This document shows positions 1 through 10,892 of a stretch of 64,000 bases of DNA, piece by piece. The notes under the pieces were generated by a model, which worked only from the letters and a program-made list of their open reading frames with translations, made no database searches and had not been told where the DNA came from. The number at the start of each line of letters is the position of its first letter. The stretch's first letter is position 1. This DNA comes from Allodiplogaster sudhausi (lineage: Eukaryota > Nematoda > Chromadorea > Rhabditida > Diplogasteridae), in assembly GCA_945643635.1 (NCBI GenBank), contig CALZFC010000248.1, positions 4,517,501 through 4,581,500 of the forward strand, in the 5' to 3' direction. The position numbers and the translations under genes are program-made.

Positions 1-163
1 CATTCTGATAGCAAAGCTATTTCTGTGATATTCATGTTTACACCTAGCAACGTGAAGACTAAATGAAGATACACGACCATTGCAAGGCTTAAAAATGATA
101 AACTTATTGTATTCGACTTCTACTAATCGATGCAAAATCTTATAGAAAAATGCTAGATCTATT

Positions 164-2690
164 CTAGTACGGCGAAGTAATAAAGAAGGCAGAGAAAAGA
201 GAGAAAGTCGATCAAAGTATCTAGGAACGTTTGCAAAGGAAATTTGCATGAGAGACTGAGAAGGGCATCTTATGAAAAGCAATCGAGTGAATACGTGCTG
301 GACATTTTCTAATTTACGAATAAGCGAGATCTTATAAGGTGACCAGACAACTGAAGAAAACTCAATAAATGGAAGCACGTAGGCCTTATAGCAGCGAATA
401 TAGATCATAGGGGATTTGGATTTAAGAGATCTAAATATAGCATAAATAAGACCAAGACCACGTCTACAAATTGATTCGATGTGATCAGAGAAAGAGAGAT
501 CACTATCAATAAGAATGCCTAGATCTCTAACAGGAAAGCGAGCTATCTCAAAAGTAGAAGTTGAGGAGAGAGTGTAGGAGAGTTGGGGATTCTTTTTACC
601 TATATGTAAAACGCTACACTTTTGGTGAGCGATTGATAACTGCATGTTTTGGCAGTATTCAGATAGTAGAACAGATGCTTGAGAAAGATGAGAGTGAGGC
701 AGGTCAGGCTTTTTTGGATCGAAAGAACTGTAGAGTTTAAGATCATCAGCAAAAAGTGCGGATTTCACGTGGTAGAAAGGTGACAAAAGTTTAGGGAGAT
801 CAGAAATGTACGAGATGAAAAGAAGAGGAGAGAGGACACTGCCCTGAGGCACACCACTGAACGCATGCTTAGACTCGGATAGTGAATAATTTACACGCAC
901 TCTGAAGTACCTATCACTTAGAAATGACGAAAATCAATTTAACAAATTTCCGCTAATGCCGAGAAGAGAGAGCTTATGGATTAATTTATTGTGCGACACG
1001 ACATCAAATGCTTTCGCAAAATCAAAGTATAGGACATCCGTGCACATTCCTTTATCACTCGCAGTAATCCAGTCATTTGTAGCCATTTAAAAGGTTAGTT
1101 TCCACAGAACGACGAGAGCAAAAACCGTGCTGTTGTGGAGGCACAATGTTGTTCATATCAGACCACCATATAAGTTTGGGACGAATGCAACGCTCAAGAA
1201 CCTTAATTGGTGCTGCTGTGAGAGATATAGGACGAAAATGAGATACAGAGGAAGGGTTGCTGATCTTGTTAAGAGGGATGACAGTTGAGGTTTTCCAAAG
1301 AGTGGGGACTTGACCGAGCGAGAGAGAGAAGTTGAAAATGTAACTGAGGGGTTCAGCTAAGACAGATGCACACTCACGATAAACAATCTGGGGAATGTTT
1401 TCAGCATTGATGGAGATAGAAGGTTTGAGGCGTTTTAGATGTTTCAAGACAGTATGTGGCATTACAATGAGGTCAGAAAGAGAGTGAGAGAAAGATGTAG
1501 ACGAGGGAGAAGGTAACCTTCCGTTATCATGTACGAACACCGATGAGAAATAGTTAGCTAGTTCATTTGCTTTAGCGGGGTCGCCCACACACTTGTTGCC
1601 CGAGTTATCAGAGAGGGAGCTAATTACCAGCCGGCGCTTAAGGCGAGACCCGACGTAAGCAAAGAGAGCCTTAGAAGAGCGCAGAAGACGAGACTCGCGG
1701 TTTCGATTGAACTTATCTATTTCGCCTGAGATCTTTTTACAAACGCGATAGTATTCAGCACGGACCGGCTGACAGTTTAATTTGGCATAGAGAGCAGCCT
1801 TGTGAGAAAGAAGAGCTTTGATATGTGGCGGGTACGTGTCATATGGCAAGCGGCGTGAGCGAAGGGGAGTGCACTCGTACAGATAAGATGAGAGAATTGC
1901 AAGAAAGCGCTCGTGAATATCGTCTATTGATTCGAAATTGTCTAGAGCGGCAGTCCAATGGACTGAAGAAAGAGAGGAAGTCAGACGAGGAAAATCAGTT
2001 TTACGAAAATCATACATGGGTTCGAAAACAGGTTGGTAATCTAGAGAGAGAGAAAAGGTGACAGAAGCATGATCGGAGGATGCAAAGGGTGCTGTTACTA
2101 TGCAGTTAGAGACGCAGTTAGGAGAGGCGTGGACTATATCTAGTAGATTGTTCTTACGAGTTGGCAACTGGAACATGTTTAGATAGAGATAGATCATTTG
2201 CTAAATCGAGAAGCAGTTTAGCTTGCGCACTTCCTACTGTACTAGATGACCAATCAATATGCAAATTTAAATCGCCAAGAAGGACTGCAGAGTGCGGGAC
2301 AGCGAGATGTGTATCAAGACAATTAAAGAGGGTGGCATTTTGAGCAGTTGTTGTAGACGGGGGCCTGTATACAAGAACGAAACGAGTACGAGAAATGCTA
2401 ATGGGAGCACTAATGTCAATGGCCAGGATGTCACAATTTGATTTGAGAGCAAATTTTACGGGAACAGCATCTATGAAATGTGAGCAGAGAATTAAGACTC
2501 CAACACCGCGCTTAGCAGAGCGATCAGCGCGAAAAATATTGTAAGGAAAATTTGCAACTATTTCAGAATCAAGAATATTAGAATTAAGCCAGGTTTCGCA
2601 TACAGCAACCATGTCCGGCCTATAGAGAGAGAGAAAAACATGCAAATGAGAGAGCTTCTTAATAAGAGAGCGAGAGTTAAAAAGCGACAC
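164..2690 (-). pseudogene. LINE ORF2: endonuclease plus reverse transcriptase, broken
   Basis: From the 5' side, an APE endonuclease-like segment (LFNSRSLIKK, then DMVAVCETWL, then LLGDLNLHIDW) is followed by a linker and the reverse transcriptase (HFRPISLTAAPIKVLERC, QQHGFC, YFDFAKAFDVVSH, GVPQGSVLSP, FADD). Three lesions are visible. A frame change lies near 2160-2170, between the endonuclease and the LPTRKNNLLDIV block. A second frame change lies near 1073, just before DWITASDKG. A TGA at 934-936 replaces the Trp expected in N(W)FSSFLSDRYF. The frame reopens after each lesion, so these are point decay events, not a deletion. The 5' end has no ATG close to the first conserved residues; ORF2 frame is open back across the ORF1 stop, so reinitiation or frameshifting may have been used by active copies. 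The terminal stop is at 164-166. Confidence 0.88.
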
Positions 2691-2707
2691 AGAGACAGCA
2701 CCTAGAC

Positions 2708-3523
2708 TCAGGAGTTTCCCTGTCCGGCAGGCCCAGCACCGACGGCAGCAGGCGCGGCGGGAGCAGCCGTGGGTAGAGCGGCCGGCGGAAGAGTTTTCCG
2801 CACACGACCAGCAATCTCGCTCTTAATCCACAGCTCATCCCGGTAGATGCACCACTGGTTCGCCGGCTCCGCTCGACGAAGAGCTTGGAGTTGCTTGCGC
2901 ATCTCCGCGTGCCTGGCCCGCTCCTCATTCGTCATGCTCCTCCTAACGTAGACTCCCCTCCACTCATCTCTCTCACGAAGTGTATGAGCTGCACGTAGGC
3001 AGCTCAGCTGGTGACCCCGAGTCGGCAGCACACACTTGATCAGCCTAGGCGTGTTCTCATCGCGCTGACCCATTCGGTAAACCGAAGTGGGCCGGCACTC
3101 CACGCCCAGCGTGTCAAGAAGGGCCGCAATTCGCACCTCGTCATCGGCCACCTTGGCCTGGTGCGATGTGGCTGCCGACTCATGCAGGCCAGACACCACG
3201 ATCGATCGAGCACGGGTCATCGGGTCATCGCCTTGAGAGGGAGGAGCAGACTGAGGGACATGAACAGAAACGCCTGGGGGATGGGGAGCGGCAGTGAGAG
3301 GCGGCCAAGATGGAGAGGAAGGTCTCGCAGAAGACAATGTGGAGATATGCTCCAGAGCGCTGGCCAAGAGGTTGACCAATTGAGACAGAACCTTCCACGT
3401 GGCATCTGGAACTCCCTCTGGCTTATCCCCAGTGGCCAGAGTCAGAGACTCAATGACCAGCTTGCTGAGGTCTGGGGAAGCCGGGACCTCCATTCTGCCA
3501 CGCTTCAGGCGATGAGGAGACAT
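2708..3523 (-). CDS. LINE ORF1 protein (nucleic-acid binding)
   Basis: An open frame of 271 codons from ATG at 3523. I chose this Met because upstream codons come only from the 5' tandem repeat. The N-terminal half is Ser/Pro rich. The C-terminal half carries a conserved block seen in ORF1 proteins of nematode LINEs: RSIVVSGLHE, a DDEVRIAALLDTLGVE helix, YRMGQR, then RLIKCVLP and a basic SMTNEERARHAEMRKQ stretch. It probably binds the element RNA during target-primed reverse transcription; this is inferred from the family. It ends 18 bases upstream of the first clear ORF2 codons, a normal bicistronic LINE layout. It lacks visible lesions, unlike ORF2. Confidence 0.75.
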   Translation of the reverse strand: MSPHRLKRGRMEVPASPDLSKLVIESLTLATGDKPEGVPDATWKVLSQLVNLLASALEHISTLSSARPSSPSWPPLTAAPHPPGVSVHVPQSAPPSQGDDPMTRARSIVVSGLHESAATSHQAKVADDEVRIAALLDTLGVECRPTSVYRMGQRDENTPRLIKCVLPTRGHQLSCLRAAHTLRERDEWRGVYVRRSMTNEERARHAEMRKQLQALRRAEPANQWCIYRDELWIKSEIAGRVRKTLPPAALPTAAPAAPAAVGAGPAGQGNS

Positions 3524-3579
3524 TGAAGTAGAAATAGAAGCAGAAATAATAAATTTAGAGAGCAAATTTGGGAAGCGAC

Positions 3580-3829
3580 CGCAATTGGCGGGCAGCGAGA
3601 GAAAGATGCAATTGGCGGGCAGCGAGAGAAAGATGCAATTGGCGGGCAGCGAGAGAAAGATGCGGGCAGCGAGAGAAAGATGCGGGCAGCGAGAGAAAGA
3701 TGCGGGCAGCGAGAGAAAGATGCGGGCAGCGAGAGAAAGATGCGGGCAGCGAGAGAAAGATGGCAGCGAGAGAAAGATGGCAGCGAGAGAAAGATGGCAG
3801 CGAGAGAAAGATGGCAGCGAGAGAAAGAT
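3580..3829 (-). repeat. Nested tandem repeat in the LINE 5' region (27, 20, 17 bp)
   Basis: Read on the plus strand there are three 27-bp units, then five 20-bp units, then four 17-bp units. Each class is the previous one with its left end removed; the shared core is ggcagcgagagaaagat. The array lies immediately upstream of ORF1, where promoter monomers sit in some LINEs. Open frames through the array are a by-product of the repeat. Confidence 0.9.
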
Positions 3830-4003
3830 GTACGTAACACTATCCGTCAAAAAAATCCGTAGTGCAATGAGAACTCTTTATCCATAATCCAAAAAACTTT
3901 GTCCGAGCAGCAATGAGCCTGCATTTCATACGCGCTGCTCTCATTAACTCAGCCCACCAAGTTAACAGAATTTTTTCTGTGGGTAGGTAGCTTTAACTGG
4001 CAA

Positions 4004-5526
4004 TTACTTTAAATTATCTTGTTTATCATATTGGCCGATATCACAAAACAAAGCACGGTAAACATTGAAAGGTCGGTAAAGATACCTTGTTATTGATATT
4101 TCAATATTTAGACATAGGCATTGGAAAGCGTGAGTGAGGCGCATGGGAAAGAGATGGAGAAGAGGCGGAAGAGAGATTCCTTCTCCTGTCTTACTGTATT
4201 TCTCCTTGATCGCTTTTTCTGCAATCGCAATCTTGGTCTTCTCTGATAATCGAGCGTATTCTTCCTTGCTCATCAGCGTTGTCTTCAATTCAGTCGTCGT
4301 GATCGAATCGATGCAAAATTCCTAAGCGGTCGATTAATTGTGCTAATAATTTACTATGTTTTTTTATGCCCTATCGTTTTGTTCTCTTGCTCAATGAATA
4401 CCTTAAGAATGGCGATGTTATAGCTGTCGGCCCAGAGAACCTTCTTCTCCAGTGGAACTTCACGACTGTCCGCGCTGCACAGAAATTTAGTGCACTCAAT
4501 CTGAAGGCACTGAAGGGCGAAGCGAACGCTGAGACGAAGAAGGAACTCGACGTTCTCGGCTGCGAAGGTAAAGTACTTTCTTTTCAATAATAAAATATAT
4601 TAAAAGAATATTCTTATCAACTACTTTAACACCTTCTCTTTCTTGTCCACTTGCAGAAAACATTTCTTGTTCTATTAAAAAAAAAGATTAATTCAGAATT
4701 CATGTTTTTTTTGAGCTAATATTTTTGTAAAAACTGCACCGGCGACGGGCTTCCGAGAAGGATAAATAACTTGGAGAAGCTCGTTGAACTCGTCAAAGTC
4801 GACGTCGTCAAGTGGAATCTCCGACATTCCCTGTTCGCGAAAACCCTTGAAGGCGTAGAAGGCGTAGAAGGCTCTCTGGCGTAGAAGACGGGCGACAACA
4901 TCGACAGGTACTGTATAATATGAGTTATTCTTTTCATACTATAAAGTCATTTAAAGCAATAATATTATATGTTTCATATTAAATAGAAATAATAGGGAGC
5001 TCTGTGCCAATTCGTGCCTCTTTTCCAACGTATAACGGCTTGCCATCGACGACTAGGGTGACATCAATAACATCCCGAATGTTTGGCTCAGAAGTTGTAA
5101 AGTCGTAGAGCGGCGTTCTGAAAAAAAAAGCTGGATTTTCAATATGTTGTAGAAAAAATACATAATTAGCTTCTTTTTGGCATAAATATAACTTTGAAAT
5201 TTCATTATGTCGGCAATAATTGAAACGGAATGTTTTGTCCAATTCGTAAAGCTTAGATTAAGTACTGAATGCCGGTGATCTCCTTCTCAATGGCGATCTT
5301 CGCCTCGACGGTGATCTCCTTCGAGCTGCGGAAGACGTTATCCAACTCGATGATTGACGTGAAGCTAAAACTCTTCGCTTTCCCGCTCGATGTGTTTGTC
5401 AGCTGAAAAAAATGTTCATTTGAAAAGTTGTTTGCTTACACTCGTGCCTCTCTATCTTTTATTACTTTCTTTCTATTTTCATTCATTTATTCAAGTTCAT
5501 CAGCAGGCTTGCAAAGGTGGAACAAG

Positions 5527-5576
<50 letters not shown>

Positions 5577-6494
5577 TACATATTATTTCGCAATCTAACG
5601 ACACTCGGATGCTTCGAGGGATACCAGGTGATAAAAATTATAAGTAAAGGCAATACATAAGCTTTACAGATGAGATATTTGTCTTTTTCACCCATTCTCG
5701 TTCCCTATCTATCTCTCTCTCTCTCTCTCTCTCTTTCCCTATATCTCTCTCTCTCTCTTTCCCTATCTATCTCTCTCTCTTTCTCTCTCTCTCTCTTTCC
5801 CTATCTCTCTCTCTCTCTCTTTCCCTATCTCTCTCTCTCTCTCTATCTCTTTCCCTTTCTCTCTCTCTCTCTCTTTCCCTATGTCTCTCTCTCTCTCTCT
5901 CTTTCCCTATGTCTCTCTCTCTCTCTCTTTCCCTATGTCTCTCGCTGTTCTCTGTCCCTAACCAGTTTGACGCTCAACGGTCTCGACGCGCAGCGCATGA
6001 TCGTTTCCTTCGATCTCACTGTGAGTTGAACTTCGCAGGTCGAGAGAGCAGCGCTTGCCTCAATCGCATCGCATTGGACATGTACTTCAAGGTGCGAGTC
6101 TCGCCGCATTTCCTCCGAGTAAACTCGTCTTACCGAAAGGTTCCTTTAAAATATTAGTACTTTTCAAGACTAGAAAACTCTAATAAAAGCATCCGTAAAG
6201 TACCATCGCAGATTTTCGATCAAGACGGAAGACGAAACTGCAAAATGCCTGATTTTCCATAATTCGACATCTTCGAGAAGAATACAACCTTCAGTCTTGG
6301 AGATGTCTGATGTGAGAATATTCTTATTTTTAGCGGGAAAAAGAGATCTCGATATATGTAGATAGCATAGTTGCAAGCATCACAAAAATCCTACCACTAT
6401 TGGAATCTCTTGCACGTTAATGAATCAATGACTTTTTTCTTCAAAACAAATGTTGAATTAAATTATATTTAGTGAAAATTTGCTCACTTTGCGT
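4004..6494 (-). pseudogene. MATH-BTB protein gene, copy 1 (lesions in start codon and BTB exon)
   Basis: Exons on the minus strand at about 6494-6488, 6306-6204, 6143-5963, 5402-5266, 5117-5018, about 4910-4750, 4559-4402 and 4321-4004. The first four encode a MATH domain (ELWKIRHF, VLIENLRW, SFSFTSIIELDNVF). The next two encode BTB/POZ (DVTLVVDGKPLYVGKE then YLSMLSPVF). The last two encode a BACK-like C-terminus (LQCLQIECTKFLCS, KVLWADSYNIAILK). Family members are usually substrate adaptors for CUL3 ubiquitin ligases. Compared with copy 2, the start codon is ACG (6494-6492) and the BTB exon has about 20 extra bases made of 9-bp duplications near 4850-4890, which shift the frame. The last exon also reads on into an unusual 60-residue tail. 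The intron after the BTB exon GKPLYVGKE begins GC. Confidence 0.8.
5530..5945. repeat. (TA)n and (CT)n microsatellites in a MATH-BTB intron
   Basis: An AT dinucleotide run lies at about 5530-5573. A long tract of CT repeats interrupted by CCCTAT lies at about 5705-5945, inside the intron between two MATH exons. Low-complexity proteins predicted here are not real. Confidence 0.9.
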
Positions 6495-7160
6495 GACGCG
6501 TCGAGTTCGAGTGGAAAGCAGAGAAAGACGGCCCTTGCGCAGACACGAATGAACGAATGAAGAGGATGGCATGCCCATTAAAAATTCTAGCGAATAACTG
6601 CTAATAATCGTTATCATTGCACTTCGTTATTTCAGAAGTAACACTGTATTATGTAAAAGTGACAAGAGAGTGGAGATAATAAATGAGAGTTGAAAAATGA
6701 TAGGGATAAAGAGAACGAGAGAGGGATAGAGAGAAAGAGCGCGCGCGATAGCGAGAATCCACAAAGATAGAAAAGGAGAAAAGAGAAAAAGAAAGAAATG
6801 AGCGCGAGAGAAAACGAGATAGACAGGATAGAGGGAGAGAGAGGCAGAGAAATGAGACAGCATGTATAAGGCTGCAGACGCGAGAGGAATGTAGGACCGG
6901 CTTGACGATGGTGATGTTGAAGGGGTTTAATTAGCAGTTACATTTACTCAGCGTGTTTATTGCATAGATCAATATTACAAAGCAGATATTCACTTCAATA
7001 GGGAGGTCAAGCGATTAAAGGAGGAATAGAAAATTCAAAGAAGAGAAAATAAAGAATTATACTTCGAGTTCGCCTTCCTCTTCGTAGCAGTGGAAAACAC
7101 AATTCCACCTTGCGATGTCATTTGATTTTTAATTCTTAAATTTTTCTCACACAAGAATAT
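6495..7160. other. Flank of MATH-BTB copy 1 with repeat unit
   Basis: No gene is seen. GA-rich sequence at 6660-6860 is followed by a unit at about 6840-7080 (agacagcatgtataag, then gatggtgatgttgaagg, then acttcgagttcgcctt). The unit recurs diverged at about 7565-7830 and 10045-10320 in the same orientation. The three units mark a tandem duplication history of this cluster. Confidence 0.6.
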
Positions 7161-7167
7161 GTTCCCC

Positions 7168-7545
7168 CTCCCTCGATGACCTCAAGTACGACGCGTTATT
7201 TTAGCTCCTCAACGTCATCAACAAGTCGCAGACGCCAATCACGAGTAATACGTTTTCAGCGTATTGAGATGTAATTTTGTTCTGCTGGTTTCATTTACTT
7301 AGGTTTGTCGTTTGCTTTTAGGTTTTCACCTGTTATTTAGAAAAGCCCTTCGTCGAATTCCTTCTCCGCCTATCCTTCACAATTTCGGCATCGATTACGA
7401 GCTTCGCGAGTGCGTGGCACTCCTTGCCTCATAATAAGCCCAGAGACTGTTTTTGTGAAGAAGAAACTGCTCTCGGTCGACCTTTACTGCTGCCGCGAGA
7501 TTGATTGTCGTGTTAAAATACCAATCTACATATTTCCATTGGAAA
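7168..7545 (+). pseudogene. Inverted relic of a MATH-BTB gene
   Basis: On the plus strand, opposite to its neighbours, 7168-7245 reads DDLKYDALF, stop, LLNVINKSQTPI. This aligns with the BTB end DFDEFNELLQVIYPSRKKI of copy 2. After an intron-like gap, 7345-7545 reads VEFLLRLS, then, in a shifted frame, GIDYELRECVALLAS, then VKKKLLSVDLYCCREI. These match exon 4 of copies 1 and 2 (VEFLLRLSVRF, GKKLLWADSYNIPIL). One stop and at least two frameshifts make it non-functional. The call rests on this positional alignment with the two neighbours. Confidence 0.6.
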
Positions 7546-7996
7546 ATTGGAGAGAGAGGCAAAAAAAGGAGACAACATGTATAAGGGGGGGGGAGAGAAC
7601 GATGGTAATGAGTTTAAAGAAAGTGAAGTTGAAGGTGTTTTACTTCGTGTTTATTTAGCAATTACTTGGTTTCTTTAATTGCCAGCTGCTTTCATTTCAC
7701 ACAACAAAGTATGAAAAACATATAATCGCTTCAATCCAATGGTCAAGCAATTAAAGCGGAAATGGAAAACCAAACGAAAGGAAAATAAAGAACTGTACTT
7801 CGAGTTCGCCCTCATCTTTCTTAAACCCAGTCTTCGCAGTGTGTGAATTCCTGTCGTTCTTAAATAGAGGACAGCGTCTCCTGATCTTGTTTTGGAGCAA
7901 TATTGGTGTCATTAATTATCATTGATCACTCGATACATCTATGCCTTGTTCTTAATATTTTAATATTTAGACATTGTGAGAGGTTCATTCTACTGA

Positions 7997-9800
7997 CTAA
8001 CTTTCATTGATTGGTTTATTCGCAATCGCAATCTTGGTCTTCTCCGACAATTCAGCGAACCCTTCCTTGCTCATCAGCGTCTCCTTCATGCGAGTTGTCG
8101 TGATCGAATCGATGCAGAATTCCTATGCAAGCGATTTATAGTGCTCATAGATTTCTGTGTGTTTTTTTTCTCTCTCTTTTTATTCTTCTGCTCAATAAAC
8201 ACCTGAAGAATGGGAATGTTATAGCTGTCGGCCCAGAGAAGCTTCTTCCCCAGTGGAATCTCATTGATGTTTGAACTGCAGAGAAATCCTGTGCATTCAC
8301 TCTGAAGACACTGAAGGGCGAAGCGTACGCTGAGACGAAGAAGGAACTCGACGTTCTTGGCTGAGAGGAACAGTGCAAAGCTGATTTTTACTTAAAGGTT
8401 GTTTATAACGGAATTAAGCGGAAATACACAATATAAAACCCTGCACCAGTGATCTTCTTCCGTGATGGATAAATGACTTGGAGCAGCTCGTTGAACTCGT
8501 CAAAGTCGACGTCGTCAAGTGGAATCTCCGACATTCCCTGCTCGCGAAAACCCTTGAAGAACATGGCGGAGAAGACGGGTGAGAGCATCGACAGGTACTG
8601 GAGGGAAAATGAGTTATTCTTGTCATGCTATAGAAATATTTAAGGCATTATATTATGAAAGGATAATTAAAGCACGAATTTGAAATAATGGGTAGAATCT
8701 GGGCCAATTCGTGCCTCTTTTCCAACGTATAGCGGCTTGCCATCGAAGACTAGGGCGACATCCCTAACATCCCGAATGGTTAGCTCAGAAGTTGTAAAGT
8801 CGTAGAGCGGTGTTCGAAAAAAAGAGAGGTATTTAATATGCAATGTAATACAATATGTATAATTGGCGTCTGTTTTACAAAATACAATTTAGATTTGTCA
8901 ATATGTCGGCAATAATCTCAAAGCTTCTATGAATTACTGAATGCCGGAGATCTCCTTTTCGACAGTGATGTTCGCCTCGATGATGATATCCCTTGCGCAG
9001 TTGCAGACGTGTTTCATCTCCATGATTGACTTGGATATAAAACCATTCGCTTTCCCGCTCGATGTGTTTGTCAGCTGAAATATATTCATTTAAAAAGGGT
9101 ATCACTACGTTTGACTTTTTACTCCACTATCTCTCTCTCGTTCTCTCTCTCTCTCTGTTCTCTGTCTCTAACCAGGTTGACGCTCGACGGCCTCGACGTG
9201 CAGCGCCGGGATGTTTCCTCCGATCTCACTGACAGCTGAACTTCGCAGTTCGAGAGTGCAGCGCTTTCTTCAATCACATCGCAGTAGACACGTATCTCGA
9301 GGTGCGAGTACGTTTGCATTTCAAACGAGTAAACCCGTCTCACCGCAAGGTTCCTTTAAAAAATATACCTATGTTTATTTCAAAACTATAAAACTCTAAG
9401 AAAACTTGATAAAAGCATCAGGAGCATTACCATCGCAGATTTTCGATTAAGACCGGAGACGCAACGCACGAAGAACTACACAGTTTATTTAGATCGAGAT
9501 CTTTGAGCCGAAGAATACCTTGAGCCTTGAAGATGTCTGCATGATGAAGTAATTAATTTATTTGTAATCCTATATCCATTTTTTTTAGCAATTTGTTCAA
9601 ATTCCTTAACTCTGCAGATCTTCTTATAAGCGTAATTATTTCAGGATATCTGTAGGTTGCTTTGTGACAGTTTCTTGAATCACAATATATCCTCCAACTA
9701 TCGGAAAGTCTTATACGTATATAATTGAGTCAGATCAATTACTTATCTTAACAAAAAATTAAATTGAAATTTACTTAATAAAAATTTGCTCACTTTGCAT
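7997..9800 (-). pseudogene. MATH-BTB protein gene, copy 2 (one splice acceptor lost)
   Basis: Exons at 9800-9794 (ATG CAA A), 9536-9431, 9353-9173, 9074-8938, 8814-8715, 8597-8447, 8360-8203 and 8122-7997, with matching phases. A MATH domain (VLIENLRW, HLEIRVYCDVIEES, VEKEISGIQ) is followed by BTB/POZ (DVALVFDGKPLYVGKE, YLSMLSPVFSAMFFKGF, EFNELLQVIYPS) and a BACK-like tail (FALQCLQSECTGFLCSS, LLWADSYNIPILQ, then MKETLMSKEGFAELSEK). The likely role is a CUL3 adaptor that binds substrates through MATH. The acceptor before exon 8814 reads TTTCG where copy 1 has TTTCAG, a one-base loss, so this exon cannot be joined normally. All other exons are open. The intron after GKPLYVGKE starts GC, as in copy 1. 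Confidence 0.8.
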
Positions 9801-10756
9801 GGCGGGTCGAGTGGAGAGCAGAGAAAGACGGCCCGTGTGCAGCCAAGAATGAGTGAATGAAGTGGTCTGCGTCTATCCATTCAAGATTCCAGCGAAGAAC
9901 TGCTAATTCACTTACAGTCGCACATAGTTATTTCAGAAGTTACGCTATATTATACAATGTGAGGAAGAGAGAAGAGATTATGAGTGCGACTTCAAACGCA
10001 ATGAGAGAGGGTGAGAGAGCGAGAGAGGGAGCGAAAGAGAGAGTGAGAATGGAGACAGCATGTATAAGCGAAACAGCTAGAGAAATGAGGAACGGGTTTA
10101 ACGAGAGTGAAGTTCGATGTGTTCGTCGAGTAGACGTAATTAGTAGTAGCCATTAATTGACAGCTACATCTACGTACATAACTCGTTTATCGAATATAAA
10201 AAAAGATGGAAAACCAATAATCACTTCATTATGAGGACAACTAATTGACTGAGGAATAGGAAAACTAAAAGACTAACAATAATAAAAAAATTATAATACT
10301 TCGAGTACGTCCCTGATCATTCTTCTTCGACAGCATCATATACATATGTACATATGTAAGAGCAAGTCTGACCAGCAAAGGTAGTTTGATATGGATAATG
10401 CGGATTAGATTTTTTTTGATGAATTAAGAGACATTCTCATTGGTGTTTGAATTGCTTGTTCTCAGACACGAATAAATTGTCGTTGCTGTGAATGCATTTT
10501 ATCTCCCTGTGCAGGACGAGAATGTGACATTCTCATAGGAAGAGTATAATCAAATGAGGATGCTTCTTCTCGATCACTCTTTCTCTCTTTCTCTCTCTAT
10601 CTCTCTCTCTCTCTCGCGATTTACGTCCTTTGATCTCTTTCTCGTTGTCTTTTAAAGGAGCCAAAAAGTCAATCTTAAATTCGCGCCTTTTTCTAACAAT
10701 AAGGGCGCGCTTCACGGGCTGGTTGCTTCACGGGCTTAGCCTTCGCTATATTCTGT
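9801..10756. other. Intergenic, GA/CT tracts and third flanking unit
   Basis: GA-rich sequence at 9995-10060, the third copy of the cluster flanking unit at about 10045-10320, and a CT tract at 10570-10615. A short segment at about 10656-10700 (aaaggagccaaaaa, then attcgcgcct) recurs at 44083-44110 after the cysteine synthase stop, so it is a dispersed repeat. No coding exon is recognised. Confidence 0.6.
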
Positions 10757-10892
10757 CATAGCCCCCGGGCAAGCCTAAGAACAACAGGTCGGCGCTGGTC
10801 GCCCCGCCCCAACAGGGACGGAGCAGCTAGCGCCCACCTGCACTTCAGTGTTGAGAGAATCGTCTTGCTAGGCGGCTGCCCCGGGCTATGCC
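10757..10892. ncRNA. GC-rich multi-stem element, candidate structured RNA or SINE/MITE
   Basis: A GC-rich island of about 135 bases in AT-rich DNA. Outer arms pair: CATAGCCC at 10758 with GGGCTATG ending 10890, GGGCA with TGCCC, GCCTA with TAGGC. Inside, CAGGT pairs with ACCTG and GGCGCT with AGCGCC, enclosing an apical GC loop. A small CACT/AGTG hairpin follows. The nested pairing suggests an RNA fold, but a palindromic transposon fragment would look similar. The inner arm contains GGTC and ACGGAGCAG, reminiscent of the SRP RNA helix 8 motif, but the rest of SRP RNA is not recognisable. The strand is undetermined. Confidence 0.35.

Larger units (their letters stand above)
1..3850 (-). mobile_element. 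CR1/Jockey-like non-LTR retrotransposon (LINE), decayed
   Basis: On the minus strand the order is a tandem-repeat 5' region (3580-3829), ORF1 (2708-3523), ORF2 with an APE-type endonuclease then a reverse transcriptase (164-2690), and a 3' tail that runs off the left edge. The RT block contains FADDLKLYSSF and GVPQGSVLSPLLF, typical of the CR1/Jockey group. ORF1 has a nematode-type RNA-binding-like block (ARSIVVSGLHE). At least two frameshifts and one in-frame TGA in ORF2 mean this copy cannot encode its own machinery as read. Target-site duplications cannot be checked because the 3' end is outside the window. Confidence 0.9.

Noticed and set aside
5705..5945. Ser/Leu-rich membrane protein ORFs in CT tracts
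   Set aside because: CT repeats translate as SLSL in two frames; the tract is intronic.
10757..10892. SRP RNA gene
   Set aside because: Only a helix 8-like motif is seen; the Alu domain and helix 6 tetraloop are not found.
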